Below, one piece after another: positions 24,214 to 35,045 of a stretch of 64,000 nt of DNA. The DNA is from Glossina fuscipes. Its lineage: Eukaryota; Arthropoda; Insecta; Diptera; Glossinidae. The stretch covers positions 762,796 to 826,795 of the forward strand of contig NW_023998646.1 in assembly GCF_014805625.2 (NCBI RefSeq), in the 5' to 3' direction. The position numbers were made by a program, and so were the translations under genes. The notes beneath the pieces are model-generated. The model ran no database searches. It was not told the origin of the DNA and worked only from the letters and a program-made list of their open reading frames with translations. Numbering within the stretch: the stretch's first letter is position 1; every line of letters starts with the position of its first letter.

Positions 24214-24658
24214 AATCCCAAATCTAGTCATTTTCTACAACCAAATGTACATTCGCGAGGCGTCAAGCAGCTGCAGATCGATGAAAGCGATTAGCGGAAA
24301 AAAACACAGACAGGTAAAAGCAAAGTACATATTCGCAGGCGCCTCATGCAACTGCAGGCCGATGAAAACGGTTACCAACAAAAGAAGGTTAACGAATTAA
24401 ATATCAAGTCATAAAATTAGGTGCTAATAATATGATGGCAAAAATGTATATAAATAGAATATTTGTGAAAGACAACAGAGTAGAAAAAGAATATTTGAGT
24501 TAAATAGTCGAAAGTATTGCCAAAAATAATTTGTAAATAATCCTACATTAAAAGAAATATAATTGTAAATAAAAGAACTTTGAAGTGTATTTCTCTTGAT
24601 CAAAATATCTGCGATCTAGTGATACGAACTGTATCTCATAAAAGCGAATTTCATAACA
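24214..24658 (+). repeat. 5' LTR (first bases missing)
   Basis: It matches the 3' LTR from the motif AATCCCAAATCTAG onward and ends TTCATAACA at 24658. The first ten or so bases of a complete LTR (TGTTACGGAA) are absent at its left edge. It contains the same AATAAAAG-type signal as the 3' copy. Confidence 0.9.
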
Positions 24659-24660
24659 AT

Positions 24661-24678
24661 TGGTATCAGAACTAAGAT
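24661..24678 (+). promoter_or_regulatory. candidate primer-binding site
   Basis: TGGTATCAGAACTAAGAT starts two bases after the 5' LTR. TGG at this position pairs with the CCA end of the priming tRNA. Similar TGGTATCAGA sites are used by other LTR elements; I cannot name the tRNA with certainty. Confidence 0.65.
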
Positions 24679-24691
24679 CGTGGAAACCAAG

Positions 24692-25997
24692 AGAAGTGGT
24701 GAGATTAGAAGACCTCAAAGTGGAGCAGCTCAAACAGGAGCTGGGAAAATGAAGCAAGCCTTCGTACAACCGGTACCAAAGCTGAATTGAAACAAAGACT
24801 GGTCGAACAGCTAGAAAAAGACGGACGGGACCCGTCGATACTTGAATTCGAATATAATATCGAGGGAAAGGAGCAAGCCGACAACTTGGTAGGTGCAGAA
24901 AATGCAGCTACAGCAGGGGAAAAACATAGCGAAGGAAAAAGCGAAGATAGTGCAAGTATATCAAGCATTATGCAGTTTTTACAACAATGGCAACAACAAA
25001 ATCAACAACAAATACAGCAACAAACGGAACGGATAGAATCAAAAATTGGCGAGCAAATACAGGAAAATCAACACCAAANNNNNNNNNNGCAACAACAAAT
25101 GCAACAACAAACGGAACAGATAGAATCAAAAATTGACGAGAAAATACAAGAAAATCAACGCATCCTGCGAACACATATAAACGAAACACACGAGCAATTG
25201 GATGCCAGAATAAATGCACAGAAATAGAATGCAGACGCCTTCAAAAAGGAAAAAGAGAAGTGGGTAAGCTACAAACTAACGCCATAACCGTCAGCTCTAT
25301 CAAAGTAAAAACATTCGTATTTGACGGCACCGCTAACTTCGACGCATTCAATCTACAATTTGGTATTGTTGCAACAAAAAATATGTGGGATGATGAAGAT
25401 AAAGCAGTCGCCTTAGTAACTTCCTTGAGAGGAGCAGCAGTGGAAATTATCCAGATAATCCCGGACGGAAAAAGAACGGAATTCGCGGAAATTATGGATG
25501 CATTGGAAAGGAAATATGGTAGCAAACAAGTGAAGGAGGTAAGCCATCTAGAGTTGTCTTCGCGCTGCCAGAAACTGAACGAAAGGATCCAAGATTACGC
25601 TACCGAAATCGAACGCCTGGCCAATCTCGCTTATATCGGAATGCCCAACGACGTGCTGGAACGAATGAAAATCGACGATTTTGTTAGAGGACTTCATGAC
25701 GCGTAGCTTAAAAAAACTATACGGACGTCATCTAAAACGACGTTTACGGAAACGCTTGGCTTCGCACTTACACAAGAAGCAGCTAGTGTGCTATGGACAT
25801 CAAGCATGAAGGTGAGACGCACGGAAACTACCAGCGAGAACGATAATTTTGATGCGCGGCGCTTCGACAAGTACTGCGCGGTAATAAGCAAGTGTGGGGT
25901 TCAAAAACACGCAAGTGTTATGTCTGCCAAAACCTGGGCATTTTGCACGGGAATGCCGATCAAAGCACAAACGAACAAACGCCACGTAACCTTCACG
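24692..25997 (+). pseudogene. Gypsy gag, broken, with Gln-rich tandem repeats
   Basis: The N-terminal part (RLEDLKVEQLKQELG, then TGTKAELKQRLVEQL after a frameshift near 24750) is a SAP-like helix pair. A Gln-rich repeat region follows (24,968-25,170, unit TERIESKIGEQIQENQ), interrupted by a 10-base assembly gap. After another shift, 25260-25706 holds the capsid-like domain (TFVFDGTANFDAFNLQFGIV ... LERKYGSKQVKEVSHLELSS) up to a premature TAG. Beyond it, around 25915, CYVCQNLGIL is the wreck of a CCHC zinc knuckle. Gag packages element RNA in the cytoplasm. There is no obvious ATG at the SAP start. Confidence 0.8.
25079..25088. other. assembly gap (10 N) inside gag repeats
   Basis: Ten N bases lie between two near-identical Gln-rich repeat units. 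The true repeat number is unknown. Confidence 0.99.
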
Positions 25998-26054
25998 GAA
26001 TTTTAGTGAAGGTACCAGCGAAATATCCAACAAACAGACGTTAAACTAAAAAGA

Positions 26055-26486
26055 GTGAAATTTAGTAGCCCTATGGTCATTATTACTCAGGCAAAAAGAA
26101 GTAATAGCAACCTAACGATCGATGGGAAGATCCAGGGCTGTAAACATATCATCACGCTCTACACTGGTGGTTCGTATTCAATTATCAACACTACAGTCAA
26201 AGAAAAATTTGACCTGCTAGTGGGAGCACGATTCCGAACGGCAACTGGTGAGGAAGCTGCTATTAAAGGTAAAATTATCAGAGACATTTCGATTAGCGAC
26301 GTTTCAATGAAGCATGAATTTCTGGTGGCAGATATAATGGACGAAGTAATATTGGGGATGGATTTTATGGGAAAACATGGCTTCGTACTGGATATGAAAA
26401 GGCAAGTGTTACAATACGGTAATATGACTTTGCCGTTGACTGTAGGATACGACAGACAAGCCGAAGTGTTACAAGTCGTAGTATAA
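26055..26486 (+). pseudogene. Gypsy protease, catalytic Asp lost
   Basis: Retropepsin-like region of pol in a frame of 143 residues. The active-site loop reads LYTGGSYSII where functional relatives have LDTGAS; the catalytic Asp codon is now TAC (Tyr). The flap/C-terminal motif VILGMDFMGKHG, equivalent to the family ILGxDFL, is intact. Without the Asp this protease cannot process gag-pol. The frame ends with a TAA before the RT frame. Confidence 0.88.
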
Positions 26487-26568
26487 CGACAACAGAAGAT
26501 CCCTCCAAACTCCGAAGCACTAGTGTGGGCCGCGGCTACCGCGGAGCTAAGGCTAAACAAGATATGGG

Positions 26569-28171
26569 TTGTCGAGCCGAATAAAGAATATACGAAAGAC
26601 AACATTATCATTGGAAAAGCTGTTGTATCACCAACAATTTAATACCAGTACGACTATTAAACCCGACCAGCGTTGCAACAAAAATTCACAAATAGCACAA
26701 TGCCAAAAAGCCGAATATGTAGTAGATCATCAAGCCGAAACGCCGAAAACATGCCCAACGGCACCCCCAGAGGCTGAAATTCTCATAAAAGGATGGACTA
26801 GCAATCTGGATGAGCAGCAGAAGAAATATGCCAAAAAGTTTTTGCTGGAAAATTGGTCCATCTTTGCTGGCGGTACGGATTTAAATGGCCGTACTAATGC
26901 AGCGAAGCACATAATTAACACTGTAGGATCTGATCCGATTCGGCAACGACCGAGAAGAATTCCACTGGCAAAAAGAGGAGAAGTGGCGGACTTAATCAAA
27001 GACATGCAAGAGCGGAAAGTTATTGAACCATCGAATAGCCCTTGGTGTTCGCCAGTACTCCTTGTTAAAAAAAAAGATGGGTCTACCAGATTTTGTGTAG
27101 ATTACAGGAAGCTGAACGAAGTAACCAAGAAAGATAGCTACCCTTTGCCTAGGATCGACGACGCCCTAGACACCTTGTCAGGTTCGCAATGGTTCTCAAC
27201 CCTAGATTTGAAATGTGGGTACTGGCAAGTTGAAGTCGCCGAACAGGATAAGGAAAAGGCCGCATTTTCCGCTGGTGACGGCTTATATCAGTTTACCGTA
27301 ATGCCGTTTGGATTATGCAACGCGCCTGCCACATTCGAGCGCCTAATGGACTGCGTGCTAAAGGGGCTGCACTGGAAGACATGCCTGGTGTATTTGGACG
27401 ATATTATTGTCATGGGTAAAGATTTCAAGGAACCCCTAAAAAACCTGGCAAATGTTTTTTTACCGATTACAAGCAGCAGGTTTAAAATTGAGAGTCGAAA
27501 AATGTATGTTCTTTGGGAAGGAAGTGACATACTTCGGTCACAAGGTCTCCACAACCGGAATTCATACAGATGAAGAGAAAATCCGAGCAGTAAAAGAATG
27601 GCCACGACCAAACAATTTGCACGAAGTTCGCAGTTTTTTAGGACTATGTACATACTACTGCAGATTCGTCCCCAGGTTCGCCACGGTTGCTAGCGGACTG
27701 CATGACCTTACGAAGAAAAATCAACCCTTTACATGGGGTAAGACCCAAGAGCACGCGTTCACGCAGTTAAAAGAGCTGTTATGCGCAGCACCCATTCTAG
27801 CTTATCCCGTACGAGGAGAAAAATTTATACTGAATACCGATGCAAGCGCAGAAGGCTTGCGCAGTGTGCTCTCCCAGCAAATTGACGGTAACGAGAAAGT
27901 CATTGCATATTATAGCAAGCGCCTATCTAAAGCCGAGAGGAATTACTGTGTCACGCGATGAGAACTGCTGGCAATAACGCAATCTTTCAAGCACTTCCAC
28001 AAATATCTGTATGGGCAACAATTTCACCTAAGGACAGATCATGCTGCTCTGCGATGGTTACTCAACTTCAAAGAGCCAGAAGGATAGCTAGCCAGGTGGA
28101 TTGAAAAACAGCAAACCTACCAATTCTCGATTTCACACCGGAGCGGCAAATCGCACGGCAATGCCGATGCT
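26569..28171 (+). pseudogene. Gypsy reverse transcriptase and RNase H
   Basis: RT motifs in order: PRRIPLAKRGEV, IEPSNSPWCSPVLLVKKKDG, FCVDYRKLNEVT, STLDLKCGYWQVEV, FTVMPFGLCNAPATFE and the catalytic YLDDIIV (about 27391-27411). The frame shifts at a T run near 27455, then the connection (FGHKVSTTGIHTDEEK, RSFLGLCTYYCRFV) and RNase H (ILNTDASAEGL, YYSKRLSKAERNY) continue. Stops interrupt RNase H at 27959-27961 (TGA) and 28085-28087 (TAG). Reading resumes through RTDHAALRWLLNFK and HGNADAMSRRP. It makes DNA from element RNA; this copy cannot yield a full-length enzyme. Confidence 0.92.
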
Positions 28172-29592
28172 ATGTCCAGACGACCGTGCGACCCGCACTG
28201 CAAACACTGCGTAAAAAACGAGCATAAAGGATGTGTCGTCATCTGCCGAACTATCGTGGAGCCCAACGGCAGCTTTTCGAAGGGAGACATGCGCAGTGCC
28301 CAAATGGCTGACAAAAATTTAAACGCAATATTAAAAGCCTTAGAAAAGGAAGAGCGGCCTACCTGGGAAGAGATTTCAAGAGAAAGTCCGATTACGAAGG
28401 CGTATTGGCAGTGGCAAAGTCTCACCGTTGAAGATGGATGCTTGTGGCGCATATGGCAGAGTGAAGATGCTTCAGGGGCTAAGAAATTAGTGGTGGCCCC
28501 ACAAGCAAAAACTCATGAAATTATAAGGCAGTTCCACGATGGACCAAGCGGAGGGCACCTTGGCATCACAAAAACCGTGGAGAGGATCAAGGAGAATTTT
28601 TATTGGGTAGGCATCAAGGACTCCGTAGCGGCATGGATTCGCAACTGCGATCAATGTAGCAAATCAAGAGGCCCGAAAAGTAAGCCGCGAGGGCGCTTGC
28701 AGCGGTATAACGTGGGTGCACCGTTCGAAAGAATCGCAATGGATATTGCTGGGCCATTTTCAGCCAACAATGCGGGAAATAAATACGTACTGGTAGTCAT
28801 TGATTACTTCAATAAATGGTCAGAAGTATACCCCTTAGCTAACCAAGAAACAAAGACAATAGCCAAAGTATTCGTCAATAATTGGGTTACGCGATTTGGA
28901 ACCCCATCGAGCTGCATTCAGACCAAGGTAGGAACTTTGAATCTTCAAACTTTCAAGACTTTTGCCAAATATTTGGCATTAATAAAACTAGAACGACTTC
29001 GTTGCATCCTCAGTCTGACGGAATGGTCGAAAGGTTTAATCGAACGCTCCAAGAACATCTGCGGGAAGTGATTGACGACAATCAGCAGGACTGGGATGAA
29101 CACATACCAATCTTTTTAATGGTGTACTGGTCGGTAGTGCACAACACCACTGCTCTACCCCCGGCGCAGATTTTGTTCGGGTCTAATCTGAGGCTACCAG
29201 CAGACTTAAAATTCGGGACACCGCCTAATGTCCAAAGGACCGAGACCGAATATGTTGCTAGATTGAGAGTGAAATTGGATAACATGCACCGACAGGTTCG
29301 AAATAGAACGCAAATCGTAAGTGACAGGATGAAAGCAAGATACGATCTGCGGGCTAACGCTGACGGATTTAAGGAAGGGGATTTAGTGCTATTGCACAAT
29401 CCTTTACGTAAAAAGGGGATGTCACCAAAACTGCGATGTAACTGGGAAGGTCCGTATAAAATCATCACAAGGATAAATAACGTGGTCTACCGAATACGAA
29501 AACATCCCGGAGGCAGAACTAGATTCAAAGTGGTACACCTGGACCGACTGACCGCATATCGAAACGACCTTGTTCGGGACGAACAAGATTAA
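28172..29592 (+). pseudogene. Gypsy integrase with GPY module, one frameshift
   Basis: The zinc-binding region HDGPSGGHLG...NCDQCSKSR (HHCC) and first catalytic Asp (AMDIAGPF) lie in the first frame (to about 28910). The frame then shifts by one base, and the second Asp (ELHSDQGRNFE) and Glu (QSDGMVERFNRTL) are read from 28882-29592. All three catalytic residues are therefore still encoded. The C-terminal NWEGPYKIITRI is a GPY/F-type module, followed by the end of pol directly before the polypurine tract. Confidence 0.92.
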
Positions 29593-29602
29593 GTGGGGGT
29601 AG
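29591..29602 (+). promoter_or_regulatory. polypurine tract
   Basis: AAGTGGGGGTAG lies directly before the 3' LTR start TGTTACGG. It is the expected primer site for plus-strand DNA synthesis. Confidence 0.8.
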
Positions 29603-30054
29603 TGTTACGGAAATCCCAAATCTAGTAATTTTCTACAACCAAATGTACATTCGCGAGGCGTCAAGCAGCTGCAGATCGATGAAAGCGATTAGCGGAAAAA
29701 AACAGACAGGTAAAAGCAAAGTACATATTCGCAGGCGCCTCATGCAACTGCAGGCCGATGAAAACGGTTACCATCAAAAGCAGGTTAACGAATTAAAAAT
29801 CAAGTCATAAAATTAGGTGCTAATAATATGATGGCAAAAATGTATATAAATAGAATATTTGTGAAAGACAACAGAGTAGAAAAAGAATATTTGAGTTAAA
29901 TAGTCGAAAGTATTGCCAAAAATAATTTGTAAATAATCCTACATTAAAAGAAATATAATTGTAAATAAAAGAACTTTGAAGTGTATTTCTCTTGATCAAA
30001 ATATCTGCGATCTAGTGATACAGACTGTATCTCATAAAAGCGAATTTCATAACA
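29603..30054 (+). repeat. 3' LTR, 452 bp, complete
   Basis: It begins TGTTACGG and ends TAACA, a short inverted terminal repeat. LINE-B sequence resumes directly at 30055 (ATATTAAAGCTTAG). It differs from the 5' LTR at about seven positions, including a 2-bp indel after GCGGAAAAAAAC. Confidence 0.95.
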
Positions 30055-31912
30055 ATATTAAAGCTTAGTATAAGCTTAGCTTAGAGCCACACCCACAACC
30101 GGTACAGCATAAAATTGCAAGTGAACCCCTAAGCCATCGCAAACATGCATAAGCTTGGCGACTGATAATAGTTAACAACAATTAATTTTCGACTCATAAT
30201 GACTTTTTAAAGTTAAAAATTAGTTCAAGTATGACATAGCTAAATCGCGCGTATTACGCAATATTGATTTAATGGACTTTAAAGAGCCCGTTAATCAGAA
30301 TAAGTGATAGAAGTCATTTAGGTTCATGTGAACAGCTCTGAGCGGGTTAAACAGTTCGTAATTATATTTGCATTGAATAAGCTTTATCAAGATAAAGTGC
30401 CTATAGAAGCGGTTAGGGAAATTAAAGCCCATCTCACGAAGTAATGCGGGCGAGTCAATTGTACCATTTATTAATTTGATTACGAAGGAAACCCCAAGAA
30501 CAAATCTACGTTTCTCCAGTGCGGTAAGGATAACAGAAGCAACCTATTTTCATAGAGTGGAAGAGGGGCAATCGAGTCGCAACCCAAGGGCAAACGGCAA
30601 AAATTGCTTTTGAACAGATTCAATTGAATCTGCGGAGCACCTATATGAAGGAGACCACACAATAGAGGCATACTCAAGTATAGGTGTAACCGTACACATG
30701 TAAAGCCTTTCCGTACTATAAGGATCATCAAGCTCTTTGGACCATCTCCTTATAAAACCAAGCGTGGACCTAGCTTTGCTTAATGAGAGCTCTTTATGCA
30801 AATTGAAACGTAACCTATAATCAAATAGAACGCCTAAATCTGTGAAAGAATCGACGTCTTCCAACTTGTGCGAATCATTGAAATACTGAGTAATAAATGA
30901 CTTGCTTCTTAAGAAAGAAAGCTTCTTACATTTATTCAGATTTAGTTTCAGTAAATTCAAAGAGCACCATCAAGCCAAATTAGTCAAGTCATTTTGAAGC
31001 TGATGCGATTGCGATTCTACTGAAGAGGAAGAAAACAGTCTCACATCATCAGCATACATTAAGATCTCGCTGAATTTAATCACCGAGGGCAAATCGTTAA
31101 TGTATAAATTAAATAAAATGGGTCCTAAGTGGTTACCTTGAGGTACGCCAGACGTCACGGGGAATTCATCCGAGGTAATAAGGTTAAACAAAACCCTGAA
31201 TGATCTACCATGCAGATAAGAGCTTAACCATTCCACTAGAAAGAAAGGTAAGCCAGTGGCTTGGAGTTTAAAGATAAGTAGCCTATGGTTAACCAAACCA
31301 AACGCTTCACTAAAGTCAGTGTATATGGGATCAGTGCGAGACCTACTAGAAGAAGCCTTGAAAACATGAGAAGTGCACTCTAACAGGTTGGTGACCGTAG
31401 ATCTTCCCTTTCGAAAACCATGTTGGAGAGGAGAAATATACGATTTCATGGAAAAGGAGCCACAATTCGCTCGAACAGTTTAGGCAAGACAATCAACTTG
31501 GCAATGCCTCTGTAGTTCTCTACAAGTTGCCTTTTGTGAATAGAAATAAGGAAACAAGTCTTGCAACAGAAAGGGAAAAGACCTAAATTCAAGGACTTGT
31601 TAAAAATCTTTGAGATAACACCACATAGCTCGCCAGCACAAGATATAAGTACATAAGTATATGAGGGGATTCCATCAGGTCCAGGCGAACAATTATATTT
31701 TAGAGATCTCAATCCTTCAAAAACATCATTTTCAGATATAACAAAGTTAGGAATTGAAATCAAATTAGAAATCGGATATGGGTAGTTTGGTGATAAATCA
31801 AAATTGACAGTTGAAAAGTTCTGTCGAAAGTATTCCGCAAAGAGATTTGACGGTTAAAAATCATCCGAGGACTCGGAGCCATTAAAAGACACATGCGAGG
31901 GATTTAGGTTTA
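30055..31912 (-). mobile_element. LINE copy B, main part (right of Gypsy insertion)
   Basis: It continues the 3' UTR broken at 24213, then the RT region on the minus strand. It keeps about 500 bp of 3' UTR that copy A lacks. The 5' end is truncated at ACATGCGAGGGATTTA, followed at once by the 93-bp satellite. Copy D is truncated at the same LINE position. Confidence 0.9.
30550..31763 (-). pseudogene. LINE-B reverse transcriptase
   Basis: Frames 31763-31446, 31449-30970 and 30960-30550 read in series: CSPGPDGIPS, then HGFRKGRSTVTNLLE, SGVPQGNHLGPILFNLYIND, the intact active site LMYADDVRLFSS, and thumb motifs LNLNKCKKLSFLRS and RLYMCTVTPILEYAS. Breaks occur near 31450 (a deletion after RIVAPFP) and 30965 (a stop before MNLLKLNLN). 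The catalytic YADD is preserved, unlike copy A. Confidence 0.9.
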
Positions 31913-31916
31913 ATAT

Positions 31917-32400
31917 GGTTTTGATACGAAAGTCTGCTTAATTTTGAAATGTTTAATAATGTTTAATCAACTTTAATCAAGTTTAATGATGCTTAATCAG
32001 GTTTAATATGGTTTTGATGCGAAAGTCTTTTTAGTTTTGAAATGTTTAATAATATTTTATCAAGTTTAATCAAGTTTAATGTTGTTTAATAACGTTTTGT
32101 ATGGTTTTGATATGAAAGTCTATCTAATTTTGAAATATTTAATGATGTTTAATAAGGTTTTTATACGGACTTAATATGAATGTCTGCTTAATTTTGAAAT
32201 GTTTAATCAAGTTTAATCATGTTTAATCATGTTTAATAATGTTTCATGCGGACTTAATATGAATGTCTGCTTAATTTTGAAATGTTTAATCAAGTTTAAT
32301 CATGTTTAATCATGTTTAATAATGTTTTATACGCATTTGATGTGATAGTCTGTTTAATTTTGAAATGTTTCATCATGTTTAATCATGTTTAATGGTTTTT
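31917..32400. repeat. tandem satellite, 93-bp basic monomer
   Basis: Six head-to-tail units start near 31917, 32010, 32103, 32167, 32250 and 32333 (lengths 93, 93, 64, 83, 83 and about 68). Each begins like GGTTTTGATACGAAAGTCTG and contains TTAATTTTGAAATGTTTAAT. Length differences are close to multiples of an internal 10-bp subrepeat (GTTTAATCAT). The same family recurs inverted at 57728-57950. Confidence 0.92.
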
Positions 32401-32867
32401 TATCTTCTTGTTCGCGTTTTGTTAAAAAAGAAAAACTTCATTACATATTCAAAGCGTTACAAAATTCAAAAAAGGTGATGCCTTTCCCAACCCAAGGTCA
32501 CATTAGAAAATTTGGCAACTTTATTGGCCGTTTTAATTTGCAATAAACGTCTTTACGAGATGTTGATTTATTAAAACTGAGCGGAGCAGTCGGACATTGA
32601 ACGTTTTTACAAAATATCCGTGTTCATGACATAACCGGAATAATGGAAAACTTAGCGAGAGAATTTGCCAAAAACACACAGCGCGATAAATCGATTTTGT
32701 TATGCCGATCGATTCAGAAGCACTTTTACAACCCACAATGACATGTTTTGACTCGAGCACGAACGCTACTTACATGGCAGATGTAAGATTAATGAGCGAA
32801 TACCCGATCTGTACATAAGTTTGTATATATGTAAAATTAAATAAATATTTTTCAATTAATATTTTTT
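32401..32867. other. no gene recognised
   Basis: Spacer between the satellite and LINE copy C. Nothing recognised. Confidence 0.4.
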
Positions 32868-33259
32868 TAAGCTTAGCAACTCTGCAAGCGTGTTGTAGTC
32901 GCGTTTTAATTCTGTGCAGGAATTATTTCAATTTCTTAGTGTATTTGTTAGCCTTTTGGCTTTAGTCGTGTCTGAATTATAAAAATCTTTAAAAGAATAA
33001 AGTGTAAATTTAACTTATGCTAATTATATCAAACTTTTTTGCGAAAAATTCATTTTGGTTTTGTGCAATCAATAATTAGACCTCTTGATAAAGGTCTCCC
33101 CTTTTTGCTGTTAATCTTTGTAGAGGTTTAGCTCTACATTTACAGTGGGAACAAAAGTAGGAAGTTTGCTTTAATTTGGTGAAAAATTGTGCCGTGGAAT
33201 CTTTTAGTTTTTTGTTCTTTTTTTCTTCTTCCTAGGCTCCTTTTGTTGTTTTCACTGAC

Positions 33260-33940
33260 ATGGATTGCTTATTTACACCATGGCGTGCACAAAACAGGCC
33301 CTGAATCGGAACCATTCATCTCGTGTTGGCTGTGTTTTTGCCATGCAAAGCGTGCTGGTATTATCGGCGCTCTGGTTTGAGCTATGCTGAAGTAGCAAGG
33401 GTATCTCCTCTTATTAAAGTCACTCAATCTTCTCAGGCGTCATCGCCTAAAACTAATAATGAGAATAGTAAATCGTCCTCTCACCCTGGCTGTTCGAGTG
33501 TGAATGCTGCTTGCCAAACTGGGCACGTCGCACAAGCTGCTCGTGCAAGCATGGTTACCCCTTCTATATTTTCCCCAACTCGTAACTCCCCATCCGTGAA
33601 CCCTGCTGCTCCTAGTACAGATGACATATGCTTGAAGGCAGTTCCTCCCAGAAAGGCAATATTTGTGTGAAGACTGGCACTAGCTACATCTGTTGATAAC
33701 ATAAAAAGTTATCTGGCAGCGAAAGCCCCTTCTGCCAATTTAAAGCGCGTTAGTATTTTCAAATTGGCTCCTTCTCAATCTAAAGCTATCTCATCTTTTA
33801 AAATTCTAGTTCCGACTGAAAATATGGATTCGATGTTAAATAAACCACTGTGGCCCGTTGGATCCTTAAATAAGGAATTTGTCCCTCGAGATCGACCTCG
33901 TAATGCTAATGCAGTAGCTCTTTCCCCTTCAAAAAACTAA
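33260..33940 (+). pseudogene. LINE-C ORF1, middle deleted
   Basis: Begins MDCLFTPWRAQ, with the finger start (SCWLCFCHAKRAG) fused by deletion directly to the Ser/Pro-rich part (LSYAEVARVSPLIK). A TGA at about 33668 interrupts PRKAIFV. The conserved C-terminus (LKRVSIFKLAPSQSKAISSF ... LNKPLWPVGSLNKEFVPRDR) follows, ending at TAA 33938-33940. This copy shows what the full C-terminus looked like, which copy A has lost. Confidence 0.8.
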
Positions 33941-33954
33941 ATAGTTCTTCAGGC

Positions 33955-34692
33955 TCATTTTCTCTCATTTATCAAAATGTTAGAGGCCTAAATTCAAAAA
34001 TTTGTTCTACCTTCCCAAATTTAGTGAGCACGGGGTTTTCCTGTTTCCTGTATAGCAATGGTGGTGGTGTTTTAATTGCCATTTTTTTGGCAATTCCCTC
34101 CTATTCATTTGAATTTCCGCCTACTCCCGACGTTGAATTTATCGCCATTCGAGTGAAATTTCCTAATAAACACTTATATGTGACCTGCTCCTATATTCCC
34201 CCAAATCCGGATATCTCTGTATATAAGAAACAGGCCGCCCTCATTTATGAAGTGGCCAAGCAATCTAAACCTACCGATATAGTCATTGCGTTGGGTGACT
34301 TCAATTTACCTCAAGTCACTTGGTGTTACAGTAATAGTCCTGGCTGTTTGATTCCTATCCCAACATCTGGTAGAGCCGTTGTGTTTTTTAATGAGTTATT
34401 TCATCATAATTTAATTCAATACAATGGTACCCCTAATTGCAATGGTAGATTGCTTGATCTTTGCTTTGCCAATTTTCCTGAGATTTGCGTTAATCGTTGT
34501 CTTCCGTTTAGTTTACCTGAAGATCCACATCATCCAGCATTGGGTATTTCATTTCATTACAAGCATGTTAGTTCGTTGAACTTCTATAACGTTCCAAATT
34601 CAAAATTTTTATATAAATTATATGACTTCCATAAAATCAATGTTTCCGTGCTAAAATCACACCTTCTCATATTGTGCTTGATTTCTCAGTAG
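33955..34692 (+). pseudogene. LINE-C ORF2 endonuclease domain
   Basis: Starts with the endonuclease motif LIYQNVRGLNSKI, then, across a deletion, NGGGVLIAIFLAIPSYSF, VTCSYIPPNPDISVYKKQ, IALGDFNLPQVTWCY (catalytic GDFN intact here) and PFSLPEDPHHPALGISF. It ends with the same premature stop after LCLISQ as copy A. The next segment (about 34690-34850) reads on in another frame (SIDSLLSSFYNILNQAISAS). Confidence 0.87.
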
Positions 34693-35045
34693 GAAGTATT
34701 GATAGCTTACTGTCGTCGTTCTACAATATATTAAATCAAGCTATTTCTGCATCCATTCCGATCAAGCAGTCCCGTCCTCGAAGCAAGTGTCCCCCGTGAT
34801 TTAACAAAATAATTAAATATTTCAAGAAGAGGAAAAACAAGCTTTTCAAAAGATTTTCGAAAAGTGGTAATTTTTTTCGACTATCTCGCTTACCCAGTGG
34901 CAAGGCATAAATTTAATTCTCTCAACCGCCAATACTATTGCAGATATCTTCAGTTTGTTAAATCCTACTTGTTTGCTAATCCTAATATGATCCTAAATAC
35001 TTTTTTAAGTTCGTTAATTCCAAAAGAAAAATATCCAGAAATCCC

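Larger units (their letters stand above)
24214..30054 (+). mobile_element. env-less Gypsy LTR retrotransposon nested in LINE B
   Basis: A complete element of about 5.84 kb: 5' LTR, primer-binding site, gag with an N-terminal SAP-like segment, protease, reverse transcriptase, RNase H, integrase with a C-terminal GPY module, polypurine tract, 3' LTR. No env frame fits between integrase and the 3' LTR. SAP-bearing gag, the 4-bp target duplication seen at the related solo LTR and the lack of env suggest the mdg3/Blastopia-like part of Gypsy (inference). All coding regions are damaged: several frameshifts, two in-frame stops and a lost protease Asp. The LTRs differ at only about seven positions over some 440 bp. 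Confidence 0.93.

Noticed and set aside
31917..32400. CRISPR-like array of regular repeats
   Set aside because: The context is eukaryotic and units are contiguous satellite monomers of unequal length without unique spacers.
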